64,000 nt of DNA. It comes from Hydrogenophaga sp. GTDB taxonomy: Bacteria > Pseudomonadota > Gammaproteobacteria > Burkholderiales > Burkholderiaceae_C. The stretch is from assembly GCF_030656115.1 (NCBI RefSeq), contig NZ_JAUSOO010000080.1, forward strand, positions 1 to 64,000. Direction: 5' to 3'. Numbering within the stretch: the stretch's first letter is position 1; each line of letters begins with the position of its first letter. Under the pieces are notes generated by a model that was not told where the DNA came from, did not search any database, and saw only the letters and a program-made list of their open reading frames with translations. Made by a program: the position numbers and the translations under genes. Shown here piece by piece: positions 20,368 through 30,048 of this stretch.

Positions 20368-21447
20368 TTACAGCTTGGCCGACTGCATGTAGCGGTCAAA
20401 CTGGGCTTCGGTGAAGCGGAACCAGAGGTTTTGCTCTTTGCGGAAATTGGAGTAATCCGTGTAGATTTTTTTCCAGTTCGGGTTGCTCGCGCTAAGTTCT
20501 GAATACAGCGCCATCGACTGTTTGAAGGACTCGTCCATCACCACTTTAGGGAACGGCAGCAACTTCGCGCCACCGGCCACCAGGCGCTTCAAAGCAGCTG
20601 GATTGCGTGCGTCGTACATGGCTTGCATGGTCGTGTGCGCATGCGAAGCTGCGCACTCAACGATGGCCTTGTTTTCGGTCGACAAGGCGTTGAACGCGGC
20701 CTTGTTGATGTAGAAGTCGAGCTGTGCGCCACCTTCCCACCAGCCAGGGTAGTAGTAGTTCTTGGCCACTTTCTGGAAGCCGAGCTTTTCATCGTCGTAA
20801 GGTCCGATCCACTCGGTCGCATCGATGGTGCCTTTTTCCAGGGCCTGGTAAATTTCGCCGCCGGGAATGTTTTGCGGCACAGCGCCCATGCGGGTCATCA
20901 CCTTGCCGGCAAAGCCACCCACACGCATTTTCAGGCCCTTGATGTCAGCCAGCGTCTTGATCTCCTTGCGGAACCAGCCACCCATCTGGGCGCCCGTGTT
21001 GCCACCGGGAAAGTTCACGATGTTGTATTGGTCGTAGAACTCGCGGAACAGTTTCAGACCGTTGCCGTCGTAGTACCAAGCGGTGAGCTGGCGGCTGTTC
21101 AGACCAAACGGAATGGCTGTGCCCATGGCAAAGGTGTCGTCTTTGCCGAAGTAGTAGTAAGGCGCGGTGTGACCGGCTTCTACCGTACCGGCTTGAACCG
21201 CATCCACCACACCGAAGGCCGGCACCAGTTCACCAGGGGCGTGCACCGTGACGGAGAACTTGCCGCCCGACATTTCGTTGACTTTTTTGGCGAACACGTC
21301 GGCCGCGCCGTGAATGGTGTCCAGTGCCTTGGGAAAGCTGGAGGTCAGTCGCCAGCGGATGGCGGCTTGCGCGTGAACGGCGGGTGCTGCACCGGCGGCA
21401 AGCACGCCGGCAATGCCTGCGTGCTTGATGATGGAACGACGATCCAT
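20368..21447 (-). CDS. dctP: TRAP transporter substrate-binding protein (DctP)
   Basis: A 359-residue periplasmic binding protein. The start at 21447 is preceded by GGAG and gives a twin-arginine-like leader (MDRRSIIKHAG ... AVHAQA). The mature part begins IRWRLTSSFPKALDTIHG, and contains RMGAVPQNIPGGEIYQALEKGTIDATEW, the hallmark of the DctP subgroup that binds 2-oxo acids or similar carboxylates (TakP-like), where Arg contacts the carboxylate. It delivers substrate to DctQM encoded downstream. The exact ligand is uncertain. Confidence 0.92.
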   Translation of the reverse strand: MDRRSIIKHAGIAGVLAAGAAPAVHAQAAIRWRLTSSFPKALDTIHGAADVFAKKVNEMSGGKFSVTVHAPGELVPAFGVVDAVQAGTVEAGHTAPYYYFGKDDTFAMGTAIPFGLNSRQLTAWYYDGNGLKLFREFYDQYNIVNFPGGNTGAQMGGWFRKEIKTLADIKGLKMRVGGFAGKVMTRMGAVPQNIPGGEIYQALEKGTIDATEWIGPYDDEKLGFQKVAKNYYYPGWWEGGAQLDFYINKAAFNALSTENKAIVECAASHAHTTMQAMYDARNPAALKRLVAGGAKLLPFPKVVMDESFKQSMALYSELSASNPNWKKIYTDYSNFRKEQNLWFRFTEAQFDRYMQSAKL

Positions 21448-21681
21448 ATTGGGTAACTCCATGGTTGTTGAAATCTCACTGACTTGCGCGACTGCACAAG
21501 CCTTCGACGTTAAAGCCGACATTATTTTAAGAGCGGCGCAGGCTGCATTGTCGGGGGTTTTCCCTTGAGGAGGTCCCGAAATCGCAGGTTTTCAACATCA
21601 TTTTTGAACGCCATGGATCGCATGCAATTCAGCTCAAAAGGCGTGTGAAAAAACATCCCAAAAATAGCGAACCGTGCCGAT

Positions 21682-22509
21682 TCAAGACTGCCGTTTGTCA
21701 CGCGAAACGCGCGCGTGCACGTCGTGTGCATGGATCGACTCGAAGTTGGTGACATCGACCGAGTAGGCATCGATGCGGGCGTCACGCTCCAGCGCCAGCG
21801 CCACATCGCGCACCAGATCTTCCACAAACTTCGGTTGCGCGTAAGCCCGCTCGGTCACCCACTTTTCGTCGGTGCGCTTGAGCAGGCCCCAGAGCTCACA
21901 GGAGGCGTTGTCTTCTGCAAAACGCACCAGATCTGTCCAGGCCATGGGTGCATTGAGCAGCACCTCCATCCGGATGTGCGAACGCTGGTTGTGGGCGCCA
22001 TCGTCGCTGACCTCTTTGGAGCAGGGGCACAACGATTTGACAGGCACGGTGGCGATCATGCGAATTTCGGTAATTGCGCCAGCGGTGCGCCCGACCGACC
22101 ATCCGCCGTCGTACTCCATCAGACTTTGCAGACCTGAAACAGGTGCCGCTTTGCGAATGAAGAATGGAAAGCGCACATCAAAACCGCCAGAGGTGGTTTC
22201 CAGCAGCGACAGCAACCCGGGCATCGCCGTTTGCAGCCGCTCAAAGGTGACGGGCAACGCAGCGCCATCGGCTGGCTGGGTGAACCCATCCAGCCAGGCC
22301 AGCAGACGCGACATGTGAGCGCCTTTTTGCTCGGCACGCAGCCCCACATGCACATGCCAGGTGCCTACGCTGTGCTGCATGCGATCCGACACCAGCAACA
22401 CAATGGGGTAGCGCAAATTTTTCACACCCACTTGGGCAATGGGCATGGCGCGCGGGTCGTGCCGACCTTGCACGTCAGGCATGCGCATATCAGCGGTTCG
22501 ACAGTCCAT
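21682..22509 (-). CDS. folE2: GTP cyclohydrolase FolE2
   Basis: A 275-residue type IB GTP cyclohydrolase, which makes dihydroneopterin triphosphate for folate. The signature VPVKSLCPCSKEVSDDGAHNQRS carries the metal-site Cys and His. Unlike FolE it can use metals other than zinc. The ATG shares its A with the dxs stop (TAATG), so translation is coupled to dxs. A later ATG (MPDVQG) is possible. The next gene on the strand (dctP, ending far away) is a separate unit. Confidence 0.93.
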   Translation of the reverse strand: MDCRTADMRMPDVQGRHDPRAMPIAQVGVKNLRYPIVLLVSDRMQHSVGTWHVHVGLRAEQKGAHMSRLLAWLDGFTQPADGAALPVTFERLQTAMPGLLSLLETTSGGFDVRFPFFIRKAAPVSGLQSLMEYDGGWSVGRTAGAITEIRMIATVPVKSLCPCSKEVSDDGAHNQRSHIRMEVLLNAPMAWTDLVRFAEDNASCELWGLLKRTDEKWVTERAYAQPKFVEDLVRDVALALERDARIDAYSVDVTNFESIHAHDVHARVSRDKRQS

Positions 22510-24404
22510 TACGCCACCGCTTTCAAACCAACTTCTGTTTCCAGCAGATCGCCAAAGCGCTGACGCACCGAGCGCTCAATGCCGGTCGCATCCAAGCCCA
22601 GCATGGACAGGAGTTTGGTCGGGTCACCGTGTTCAATGAATTCGTCGGGCAGGCCCAGTTGCAATACCGGCAGGTTCCAGCCCTCGGCTTGCAAGACTTC
22701 AAGCACGGCACTGCCGGCGCCCCCTTGAAGACACCCCTCTTCCAGCGTCACCAGGGCTTGGTGATTCTGCGCAAGCTCGCGCAGCAAATCCAGGTCGATC
22801 GGCTTGGCCCAGCGCATGTTGGCCACGCTGGCACCCAACTGGTTGGCGGCTGCCAGGGCGGGGTGCAACAAGGTACCAAACGCCAAAATAGCCACACCAC
22901 GGCCTTTGCGGGTCCATTCACCGCGACCGTAAGGCAGGCCATCCAGCCCGGCGGGCTGTACAGCGCCCACACCGGCACCGCGCGGATAGCGCACCGCCAC
23001 CGGGTGGTTTTGTTCAAACGCGGTGCTGAGCAACTGCCGGCATTCGGCCTCGTCTGCAGGACAGGCCACCGCCATATTGGGAATGCAGCGCAAATAGGCA
23101 ATGTCGTAGGCACCGGCGTGGGTGGCGCCGTCGGCACCCACCAGACCAGCGCGGTCCAGCGCGAACACCACGGGCAGGTTTTGCAGCGCCACATCGTGAA
23201 TCAGCTGGTCGTACCCGCGTTGCAAAAAGGTGGAATAAATGGCCACCACCGGCTTCAGGCCTTCGCAGGCCAGACCGGCAGCAAAGGTGACGGCGTGCTG
23301 CTCGGCAATGCCGACGTCGAAATAACGGGCCGGAAAGCGGCGCTCGAATTCGACCATGCCAGAGCCCTCGCGCATGGCCGGCGTGATGCCCACCAGGCGC
23401 GGGTCGGCTGCAGCCATGTCGCACAACCACTGACCGAACACCTGGGTGAAGGTGGTTTTCGGTGGCGTGACGGGCTGGGTAAGGCCCACCGCCGGATCGA
23501 ACTTACCGGGGCCGTGGTAAGCCACAGGGTCGGCTTCGGCCAATTTATAGCCTTGGCCTTTTTTGGTGACCACGTGCAGAAATTGCGGGCCGCTGTCGGT
23601 GTCGAGCAGGTGGCGGATGTTTTCCAGCGTGGGAATCAGCGAGTCGAGGTCGTGACCGTCGATGGGACCGATGTAGTTGAAACCGAACTTTTCGAACAAC
23701 GTGGCCGGCACCACCATGCCTTTGGCATGTTCTTCCAGGCGCTTGGCCAGTTCAAACAGCGGAGGGGCATTTTTCAGCACCTGTTTGCCCACGTTTTTCG
23801 CAGCCGCATAAAACTGACCGCTCATCAGCTGTGCGAGGTAGCGGTTGAGCGCCCCCACGGGCGGTGAGATCGACATGTCGTTGTCGTTCAGCACCACGAG
23901 CAGACGGCCCTCGGCCACGCCGGCGTTGTTCAGCGCTTCAAAGGCCATACCGGCGGTCATGGCGCCGTCGCCAATGATGGCCACAGCGTTGCGGTTTTCG
24001 CCCTTGATCTTGGCGGCCAGCGCCATGCCCAAAGCCGCTGAAATGCTGGTGGACGAGTGCGCGGTACCGAAGGTGTCGTATTCGCTTTCTTCGCGGCGCG
24101 GAAAACCGCTGATGCCGCCCTGCTGGCGCAGGCTGTGCATGCGGTCGCGCCGGCCGGTCAGGATCTTGTGCGGGTAGGTCTGGTGACCCACGTCCCAGAC
24201 CAACCGGTCTTCGGGTGTGTTGAACACGTAATGCAGCGCCACCGTCAACTCAACGGTGCCCAGGTTGGAACTCAGGTGCCCACCGGTGCGGGCCACGCTG
24301 TCCAGCAAAAAGGCCCGGAGCTCATCGGCCAGCGGGTGCAACTGGGTGCGCGACAGGCGCCGCAGGTCGGCAGGTGACTGGATGTGGGACAGCAAAGAAC
24401 TCAT
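22509..24404 (-). CDS. dxs: 1-deoxy-D-xylulose-5-phosphate synthase
   Basis: A 631-residue thiamine-diphosphate enzyme joining pyruvate and glyceraldehyde-3-phosphate, the entry step of the MEP isoprenoid pathway. Visible are [18 protein letters not shown], the TPP-binding [18 protein letters not shown], the transketolase-like central block [16 protein letters not shown], and a C-terminal domain. The ATG at 24404 is chosen over an upstream start that adds nine residues outside the family. It is downstream of ispA (50-base gap) and overlaps folE2. Confidence 0.97.
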   Translation of the reverse strand: MSSLLSHIQSPADLRRLSRTQLHPLADELRAFLLDSVARTGGHLSSNLGTVELTVALHYVFNTPEDRLVWDVGHQTYPHKILTGRRDRMHSLRQQGGISGFPRREESEYDTFGTAHSSTSISAALGMALAAKIKGENRNAVAIIGDGAMTAGMAFEALNNAGVAEGRLLVVLNDNDMSISPPVGALNRYLAQLMSGQFYAAAKNVGKQVLKNAPPLFELAKRLEEHAKGMVVPATLFEKFGFNYIGPIDGHDLDSLIPTLENIRHLLDTDSGPQFLHVVTKKGQGYKLAEADPVAYHGPGKFDPAVGLTQPVTPPKTTFTQVFGQWLCDMAAADPRLVGITPAMREGSGMVEFERRFPARYFDVGIAEQHAVTFAAGLACEGLKPVVAIYSTFLQRGYDQLIHDVALQNLPVVFALDRAGLVGADGATHAGAYDIAYLRCIPNMAVACPADEAECRQLLSTAFEQNHPVAVRYPRGAGVGAVQPAGLDGLPYGRGEWTRKGRGVAILAFGTLLHPALAAANQLGASVANMRWAKPIDLDLLRELAQNHQALVTLEEGCLQGGAGSAVLEVLQAEGWNLPVLQLGLPDEFIEHGDPTKLLSMLGLDATGIERSVRQRFGDLLETEVGLKAVA

Positions 24405-24454
24405 GGATTGGGTCACGTAAGTCGCTCTCAAGGGGCTCTGTGGGCCGTTGTGAT

Positions 24455-25360
24455 TCAGTGGGCGCGTTGCCCTACCCAGTCGGCCAGGGCATGCAAGGTG
24501 TCCAAATGGGGCAGACCGGTCTGGTCCAGCGCACTGTGCGCCTGGTCCAGCACCCGGTCGGCGTAGGCCTGGGCTTGTTCAAGCCCCAGCAGAGACACGA
24601 AGGTGGGCTTGTCGCAGGCAGCATCTTTGCCCGCTGTCTTGCCCAGGGTGGCGGAGTCGGCCGTCACATCCAGAATGTCGTCAACCACCTGAAAGGCCAG
24701 GCCCAGACTGGCACCGTACTGCGCCAACGCGGTCAACACGCCCGCGCTGACATGCCCAGTGGCGGCACCCATCATGACGCTGGCCTGCAACAAGGCACCG
24801 GTTTTCTGTCGGTGCATGGCTTCCAGGGCCGCCTGGTCCAAGGCCAGCCCCACACTGGCCAGGTCCACCGCCTGCCCGCCGGCCATGCCCGAAGAACCGG
24901 CAGAGCGCGCCAGCAAGCGGCACAGCAGAGCGGCCATACCGGGCGCTACGCTGCCGTCGTCGGGCACCAGCAATTCAAAGGCCAGCGCCTGCAAGGCATC
25001 GCCTGCCAACAGGGCCTGCGCTTCGCCAAAGCGCACATGCACCGTGGGCTTGCCACGGCGCAGCACGTCGTTGTCCATGCAGGGCATGTCGTCGTGCACC
25101 AGCGAATAGGCGTGTATCAACTCCACCGCACAAGCCGCGCGCATGGCCGCAGCGGGCGAGCCGCCCATGGCGGCACTGGTGGCCAACACCAGCAACGGGC
25201 GCAGGCGCTTGCCCCCGTCCAACACAGCGTAACGCATGGCTTCGCCCAGACCCGCAGGCGCGTGCGGCGACACCCACAAAGACAGGGCTTGCTCGACAGC
25301 GGCCTGCTGCGACGCGCGCCAAGCCACAAAAGAAGGGTTTTCAGGCAACAAAACGGTCAT
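24455..25360 (-). CDS. ispA: Farnesyl/geranyl diphosphate synthase
   Basis: A 301-residue all-helical prenyltransferase that condenses IPP with DMAPP to farnesyl diphosphate, precursor of undecaprenyl phosphate and ubiquinone. The first Asp-rich motif is DDMPCMDND, the second is [19 protein letters not shown] is also present. Its position between xseB (42-base gap) and dxs is the standard order for this pathway in many proteobacteria. Length agrees with IspA. Confidence 0.95.
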   Translation of the reverse strand: MTVLLPENPSFVAWRASQQAAVEQALSLWVSPHAPAGLGEAMRYAVLDGGKRLRPLLVLATSAAMGGSPAAAMRAACAVELIHAYSLVHDDMPCMDNDVLRRGKPTVHVRFGEAQALLAGDALQALAFELLVPDDGSVAPGMAALLCRLLARSAGSSGMAGGQAVDLASVGLALDQAALEAMHRQKTGALLQASVMMGAATGHVSAGVLTALAQYGASLGLAFQVVDDILDVTADSATLGKTAGKDAACDKPTFVSLLGLEQAQAYADRVLDQAHSALDQTGLPHLDTLHALADWVGQRAH

Positions 25361-25402
25361 TCAGCGACTTCCGGGGGGCGGGTTGCATGGCAAACGCGGC
25401 AT

Positions 25403-25672
25403 TCATGCGGCGTCCCAGGGCTTCAGCTCATCGCCGTCGAGCACCTTGATCTGGTTCTCCACGGCTTCAAGCCGTGCACGGCAATAGGCCAGCAACTCAG
25501 CGCCACGCTGGTACTGCGTGAGCAGCTGGTCCAGTGGCAGCTGACCCGCGTCCAAGCGAGCCACGAGCTGTTCCAGCTCGTCGAGTGCAGCCTCGTAGCT
25601 GGTGGCCACGGGGCTGGCCGAGCGGGCGCGCGCCAGGGATTTGGTGGGTGGGGATGGTGTGGGTGAGGTCAT
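25403..25672 (-). CDS. xseB: Exodeoxyribonuclease VII small subunit
   Basis: An 89-residue protein with the XseB signature [36 protein letters not shown] followed by a coiled helix. It caps the large subunit XseA of exonuclease VII, which digests single-stranded DNA; xseA is not in the window. The ATG at 25672 follows the family alignment; a longer frame up to 25822 is not protein-like. First gene of xseB-ispA-dxs-folE2. Confidence 0.92.
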   Translation of the reverse strand: MTSPTPSPPTKSLARARSASPVATSYEAALDELEQLVARLDAGQLPLDQLLTQYQRGAELLAYCRARLEAVENQIKVLDGDELKPWDAA

Positions 25673-25986
25673 GGAACTGCAACAAAACAGACCGCCTCGC
25701 CGTCGGGACTGACCACAGCCAGCACCCGGCCAGCCAGACCGTCGATCGAAGATTTTAGCCGTGAGTCCTGGGCCTGCTGCTGCTGGGGAAAACCGGCGCC
25801 CAGCGGCGCGAGGCCAAACCACAGGCCGGCAGAGACCCCGGGGTACAATCCTCGCTCATTTTTTCATCACTGACGGACAAGCTTTGTCCGGAGGGACGCA
25901 CCACTCCACCCATCCCGCGCGAATTCGATTTTCGACCAGCGCTTACCCTGCCCCTTCATAGGGGGAGTCTCTAGGTCAAGACCACC

Positions 25987-27138
25987 ATGTCTGATTTAAG
26001 TCTTCAACTCCAGCAGGCCAGAAGCCAACTCCCGGTTTCCAGCTACTTCAACCAGACGCTTTTTGAGCGCGAACTGGAAACCCTCTTTCAGCGCGGGCCC
26101 CGGTATGTGGGGCACGAACTCGCTGTACCCAACGTAGGGGACTACCACGCCCTGCCCCAGGAAGCGGGTGGCCGCGCCTTGGTGCGTACACCGAACGGCG
26201 TGGAACTGGTGTCCAACGTATGCCGCCACCGCCAGGCGGTGATGCTCAAGGGCCGAGGCAATCTGAACACCGCCCAGCCTGGCAGCGCAGGCGGCAATAT
26301 CGTGTGCCCGCTGCACCGCTGGACCTACAGCGGCGGCCAGGGCAGCGCGCCTGCCGGCAACCTGCTGGGCGCACCCCATTTTGCGCAAGACCCCTGCTTG
26401 AACCTGAACAACTACAAGCTGCGCACATGGAATGGCCTGCTGTTTGAAGACAACGGCCGTGACATCACCGCCGACCTGGCCCACATGGGCCCGCGTGCGG
26501 CGCTGAATTTTGACGGCATGGTGCTGGACCATGTGGAACTGCACACTTGCAACTACAACTGGAAGACCTTCATCGAGGTCTATCTGGAGGACTACCACGT
26601 CGGTCCGTTCCACCCGGGCCTGGGCAACTTTGTGACCTGCGACGACCTGCGCTGGGAATTCAAGCCCGAATACTCGGTGCAAACCGTGGGCGCAGCCAAC
26701 CTGCTGGGCAAGGCGGGCAGCCCGGTGTACCAACGCTGGCAGCAGCAGCTGATGCAGTACCGACAGGGCCAGATGCCCGAACACGGCGCCATCTGGCTCA
26801 CCTACTACCCGCACATCATGGTGGAGTGGTACCCACATGTGCTGACGGTTTCGACCCTGTTCCCCCTCAGCGTGGACAAGACGCTGAACATGGTGGAGTT
26901 CTATTACCCCGAAGAAATTGCGGCCTTTGAGCGCGAATTTGTGGAGGCCCAACGCGCGGCCTACATGGAAACCTGCATCGAAGACGACGAAATCGCCGAG
27001 CGCATGGACGCTGGGCGCCAAGCGCTGCTCGCGCGTGGCGACAACGAAGTCGGCCCCTACCAGAGCCCCATGGAAGACGGCATGCAGCATTTTCACGAGT
27101 GGTACCGGCGCCAGATGCGCGGCGCTGCCCTGGACTGA
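25987..27138 (+). CDS. Rieske-type ring-hydroxylating oxygenase alpha subunit
   Basis: A 383-residue oxygenase. The [2Fe-2S] ligands are C79-R-H81 and C107-PL-H110. The catalytic domain carries the mononuclear iron histidines in EDYHVGPFHPG (His202, His207). Such enzymes oxidise aromatic acids, choline or quaternary amines with electrons from a separate reductase. No dedicated reductase or ferredoxin gene adjoins it, though an fpr gene lies 4 kb away. The substrate is not evident. An EamA exporter follows 55 bases downstream. Confidence 0.88.
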   Translation: MSDLSLQLQQARSQLPVSSYFNQTLFERELETLFQRGPRYVGHELAVPNVGDYHALPQEAGGRALVRTPNGVELVSNVCRHRQAVMLKGRGNLNTAQPGSAGGNIVCPLHRWTYSGGQGSAPAGNLLGAPHFAQDPCLNLNNYKLRTWNGLLFEDNGRDITADLAHMGPRAALNFDGMVLDHVELHTCNYNWKTFIEVYLEDYHVGPFHPGLGNFVTCDDLRWEFKPEYSVQTVGAANLLGKAGSPVYQRWQQQLMQYRQGQMPEHGAIWLTYYPHIMVEWYPHVLTVSTLFPLSVDKTLNMVEFYYPEEIAAFEREFVEAQRAAYMETCIEDDEIAERMDAGRQALLARGDNEVGPYQSPMEDGMQHFHEWYRRQMRGAALD

Positions 27139-27193
27139 ATCGAGCCCGTCCATCACCGCCAGCAACCCCCTTCACCGCACCAGCGCCTGAACC

Positions 27194-28084
27194 ATGCAGG
27201 CGCTCTGGATGCTGCTCGCGTCGCTGTTTTTTGCCACCATGGGGGTGTGCATCAAGTTCGCATCCGAGCACTTCAACAGTTTTGAGATCGTGTGCTACCG
27301 GGGCATGGTTGGGGTTGTCTTTCTGATCGGAATGACCCGCGTGCGGGGCGTTTCTTTGCGCACCAGCGTGCCCATGATGCATTTCTGGAGGAGCGTGGTG
27401 GGCGTCACCGCGCTCACGTCCTGGTTCTACGCCATTGCCGCCCTGCCGTTGGCCACGGCCGTCACGCTCAATTACATGAGCAGTGTGTGGATTGCGGCCT
27501 TTTTGCTGGGCGGCGCGCTGCTGGTGCAGGGCCGCAACGCGCCCATCAAACAGCAAGGGCCGCTGTTTCTGGCGGTACTGGCCGGTTTTGGCGGGGTGGC
27601 CATGATGCTGCGCCCGACCCTGAACGAAGACCAGTTTGTGGGTGCCTTCGTGGGCTTGCTGTCGGGCATTTTTTCGGCCTTTGCCTACCTGCAGGTGGCC
27701 GCCCTGTCGCGCGCGGGTGAGCCCGAAAGCCGCACCGTATTTTATTTTTCCATCGGTGCGGTGCTGGCCGGGGCGCTGGGCATGGTGTTCGTGGGTGCCA
27801 GCGCATGGCACTGGCCCAGCGCGCTGTGGCTGCTGCCCATTGGCTTGCTGGCGGTGTTGGGCCAACTGTGCATGACGCGCGCCTACGCCAGCGGCGCCAC
27901 GCTGGTGGTGGCCAACCTGCAATATTCGGGCATTGTGTTTGCGGGCATTTACAGTCTGACCATTTTTGGCGACCAACTGCCGCTGATCGGCTGGCTGGGC
28001 ATGGGCTTGATCATCGTCAGCGGCATCACCGCCACCGTGCTGCGCGCCCGAGCGGTACCGCATGCGCCCGTCGAAGAGCATTGA
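27194..28084 (+). CDS. EamA/DMT family permease
   Basis: A 296-residue inner-membrane protein with ten predicted helices arranged as two EamA repeats, typical of drug/metabolite transporters. Phrases such as TVTLNYMSSVWIAAFLLGGALL (first repeat) and MTRAYASGATLVVANLQYSGIVFAGIY (second) fit the family. It probably exports an amino acid or metabolite. It follows the Rieske oxygenase gene by 55 bases and precedes the rhodanese gene by 54, so the three could share a transcript. Confidence 0.88.
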   Translation: MQALWMLLASLFFATMGVCIKFASEHFNSFEIVCYRGMVGVVFLIGMTRVRGVSLRTSVPMMHFWRSVVGVTALTSWFYAIAALPLATAVTLNYMSSVWIAAFLLGGALLVQGRNAPIKQQGPLFLAVLAGFGGVAMMLRPTLNEDQFVGAFVGLLSGIFSAFAYLQVAALSRAGEPESRTVFYFSIGAVLAGALGMVFVGASAWHWPSALWLLPIGLLAVLGQLCMTRAYASGATLVVANLQYSGIVFAGIYSLTIFGDQLPLIGWLGMGLIIVSGITATVLRARAVPHAPVEEH

Positions 28085-28138
28085 CACACCAGAACGGACT
28101 CAGGACTCACGCCCACGCTCAACCCCCTGCCCAACCCC

Positions 28139-29005
28139 ATGCCCATGCACACCACCCTCATCTCTGCCGCCGATCTGAAACAGCTGCTCAACGCCGCCAC
28201 GCCTGTGCAGGTGTACGACTGCAGCGCCGACCTGATGAACCCCGCCACTGGCCGGGCGCAATACGAGGCCGAACACATACCCGGTGCGTGTTTCGTGGGT
28301 CTGGACGAGCACCTGAGCGACAAAACCAGCCGCGCCAGCGGCGGGCGCCACCCGTTGCCCTCGCGCGAACGATTCGCCACCTGGCTGGGCCGCACCGGCC
28401 TCACATCGTCCCACACCCAGGTGGTGGTGTACGACCGGCAAAACGCCAACTACTGCGGCCGCCTGTGGTGGATGCTGAAGTGGTGCGGGCACGACAACGT
28501 GGCCGTGCTCGATGGCGGTTGGGCTGCTTGGCAGTCTTTGGGGGCTTCGGTTGAAAACGGCGCTGGTCCCACACTGGCAGCAGAAGCCCCGGCCTACCCG
28601 CTGAGTACAGCGCGCGCCACCATGGTCGACACCACCACCATTGCGCAACGCCTGGGCAACCCCGGCCTGACCTTGATCGATGCCCGTGCAGCGGCCCGGT
28701 TTCGGGGCGAAGTAGAGCCGCTGGACCCGGTGGCTGGCCACATTCCTGGCGCTCTGAACCGACCCTTCACCGAGAACATCGGCCCCGACGGCCGCTTCAA
28801 ACCCGCAGCCCAATTGCGAGCCGAATTCGAACAGCTGCTGGCGGGTCGCGACCTGGCCAGCGTGGTGCACCACTGCGGCAGCGGCGTCAGCGCCATTCCC
28901 AACCTGCTGGCCATGGAAGTGGCCGGTTTGGGCCGCACCGCGCTCTACCCCGGCAGTTGGAGCGAGTGGTGCAACACGCCTGGCGTGCCGTGTGCGGTGG
29001 GTTGA
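28139..29005 (+). CDS. Sulfurtransferase, two-domain rhodanese (SseA-like)
   Basis: A 288-residue tandem rhodanese. The N-terminal domain is inactive; the C-terminal domain holds the catalytic loop HHCGSGVSAIPN with Cys246. The CGSGV(S) loop resembles 3-mercaptopyruvate sulfurtransferases more than thiosulfate rhodaneses, whose loop is usually C-R-K-G-V-T. The enzyme would pass sulfane sulfur to cyanide or a thiol in the cytosol. The start may be ATG 28139 or 28145 (MHTT). Preceded by the EamA permease and facing the ZIP transporter. Confidence 0.9.
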   Translation: MPMHTTLISAADLKQLLNAATPVQVYDCSADLMNPATGRAQYEAEHIPGACFVGLDEHLSDKTSRASGGRHPLPSRERFATWLGRTGLTSSHTQVVVYDRQNANYCGRLWWMLKWCGHDNVAVLDGGWAAWQSLGASVENGAGPTLAAEAPAYPLSTARATMVDTTTIAQRLGNPGLTLIDARAAARFRGEVEPLDPVAGHIPGALNRPFTENIGPDGRFKPAAQLRAEFEQLLAGRDLASVVHHCGSGVSAIPNLLAMEVAGLGRTALYPGSWSEWCNTPGVPCAVG

Positions 29006-29052
29006 CATCGACAGCACACCCACAGCGACGCCCACGGTGCCCAGATCGGTAG

Positions 29053-29102
29053 CCGGAGCTTCCAGCTCCGGTTCCTCTGACACTCTGGAGCGGGAAGCTC
29101 CA
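29053..29102. terminator. Pair of hairpins between convergent genes
   Basis: Two successive stem-loops (ccggagct-tcc-agctccgg and tggagc-gggaa-gctcca) fill the gap between the rhodanese and ZIP stops. Both carry the same GGAGC/GCTCC core. There is no clear T-run, so they may act as mRNA-end structures or be a small repeat element. Confidence 0.45.
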
Positions 29103-29116
29103 GCGACTTCGCTTGC

Positions 29117-29953
29117 TCAGTGCGCGTGCGCCAGGCGGCTGACCACCGTCACCAACCCAATCCCCACCAACAACCAAGCCACCTGGGCCGCTGTCTCGCG
29201 CAGGCTCAGCCGCTTTTGCAGTTGCGGAATCAAATCCGCCAGCGCCACATAGACAAAACTGCTGGATGCCGCCACCAGGAAATAAGGCAAAAACTGGTCC
29301 AGCGTTGAGAGCAAAAAGTAGCCCACCAAGCCGCCAATGGCGGTGACGGTGCCGGCCAGCGACACCTTCACCAGCGCGGCACGCGAGGTGCCCGAGGTGT
29401 GCCGCAGCACCACCAAATCGCCCATGTGGTGTGGCACCTCGTGCGCCAGCACCGCCAACGAAGCTACCACCCCCAGCTTCATATCGGCCATGAAGGCCGA
29501 TGCAATCAGAATGCCGTCGCCAAAAGCGTGCACGCTGTCGCCAGCGAGCACCGCCCAGCCCCCCGAACGCGGCCCATGGTGGTGGTGGCCGCCCCCATGG
29601 GCTGCCGCGCTGGCGTGGCTGTGGTGGGAATGGCCGTGCCCGTGAACAGGCTCATGTGCAGGCTCGGCGTCCTGGTGGTGCTCGTGCCCGTGGTGCCACA
29701 GCTCGGCCTTGTCGAGCAAAAAGAAAAACACCAACCCCGCCAGCAACATGGAAAACAGCTCGTGCGCGCTGGCCTGACTCTCAAAAGCCTCCGGCAACAG
29801 GTGCATGAAGGCGGTGGCCATCAGCGCACCCGCGGCCAGGCTCAGCATGTGCTGCGTGTAACGCGCCAGCATGGCCAAGCCGAGCAAGGCGGCCAGCCAC
29901 ACACTGCCCACACCCGCCAGAATGGTGCCCACCAGAATCGCTAACAAAGTCAT
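29117..29953 (-). CDS. ZIP-family metal transporter with histidine-rich loop
   Basis: A 278-residue inner-membrane protein with about eight helices. The metal-binding helices read SVHAFGDGILIA and LAHEVPHHMGDLVVL, the conserved HxxxD/HExPH patterns of ZIP zinc importers. Between helices 3 and 4 is an unusually long loop (residues 87-126) with 17 histidines. The start at ATG 29953 is preferred because it begins at the first helix. It should move Zn2+ or a similar divalent metal. It lies downstream of the dienelactone-hydrolase-like gene, separated by a terminator. Confidence 0.9.
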   Translation of the reverse strand: MTLLAILVGTILAGVGSVWLAALLGLAMLARYTQHMLSLAAGALMATAFMHLLPEAFESQASAHELFSMLLAGLVFFFLLDKAELWHHGHEHHQDAEPAHEPVHGHGHSHHSHASAAAHGGGHHHHGPRSGGWAVLAGDSVHAFGDGILIASAFMADMKLGVVASLAVLAHEVPHHMGDLVVLRHTSGTSRAALVKVSLAGTVTAIGGLVGYFLLSTLDQFLPYFLVAASSSFVYVALADLIPQLQKRLSLRETAAQVAWLLVGIGLVTVVSRLAHAH

Positions 29954-30007
29954 CTTGTTCTGCTCAATTCGCCAGAGGAAAAATTCCACCACACGGTGCC
30001 ACCGCAA

Positions 30008-30030
30008 CAAAAAAGCCGCTTTTCAGCGGC
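30008..30030 (-). terminator. Rho-independent terminator of the dienelactone-hydrolase-like gene
   Basis: On the minus strand a gccgc/gcggc stem with a short loop is followed by six T residues, 19 bases after the stop codon. Confidence 0.8.
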
Positions 30031-30048
30031 CCGTGTTGGCTCAAACAC

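Noticed and set aside
25823..25986. Possible riboswitch or leader upstream of the Rieske oxygenase gene
   Set aside because: Only a small ggacaa/ttgtcc hairpin is present; no conserved riboswitch blocks.
28100..29083. Antisense frame opposite the rhodanese gene
   Set aside because: The sense strand has all rhodanese motifs; the antisense peptide is Val/Gly/His-rich with none.
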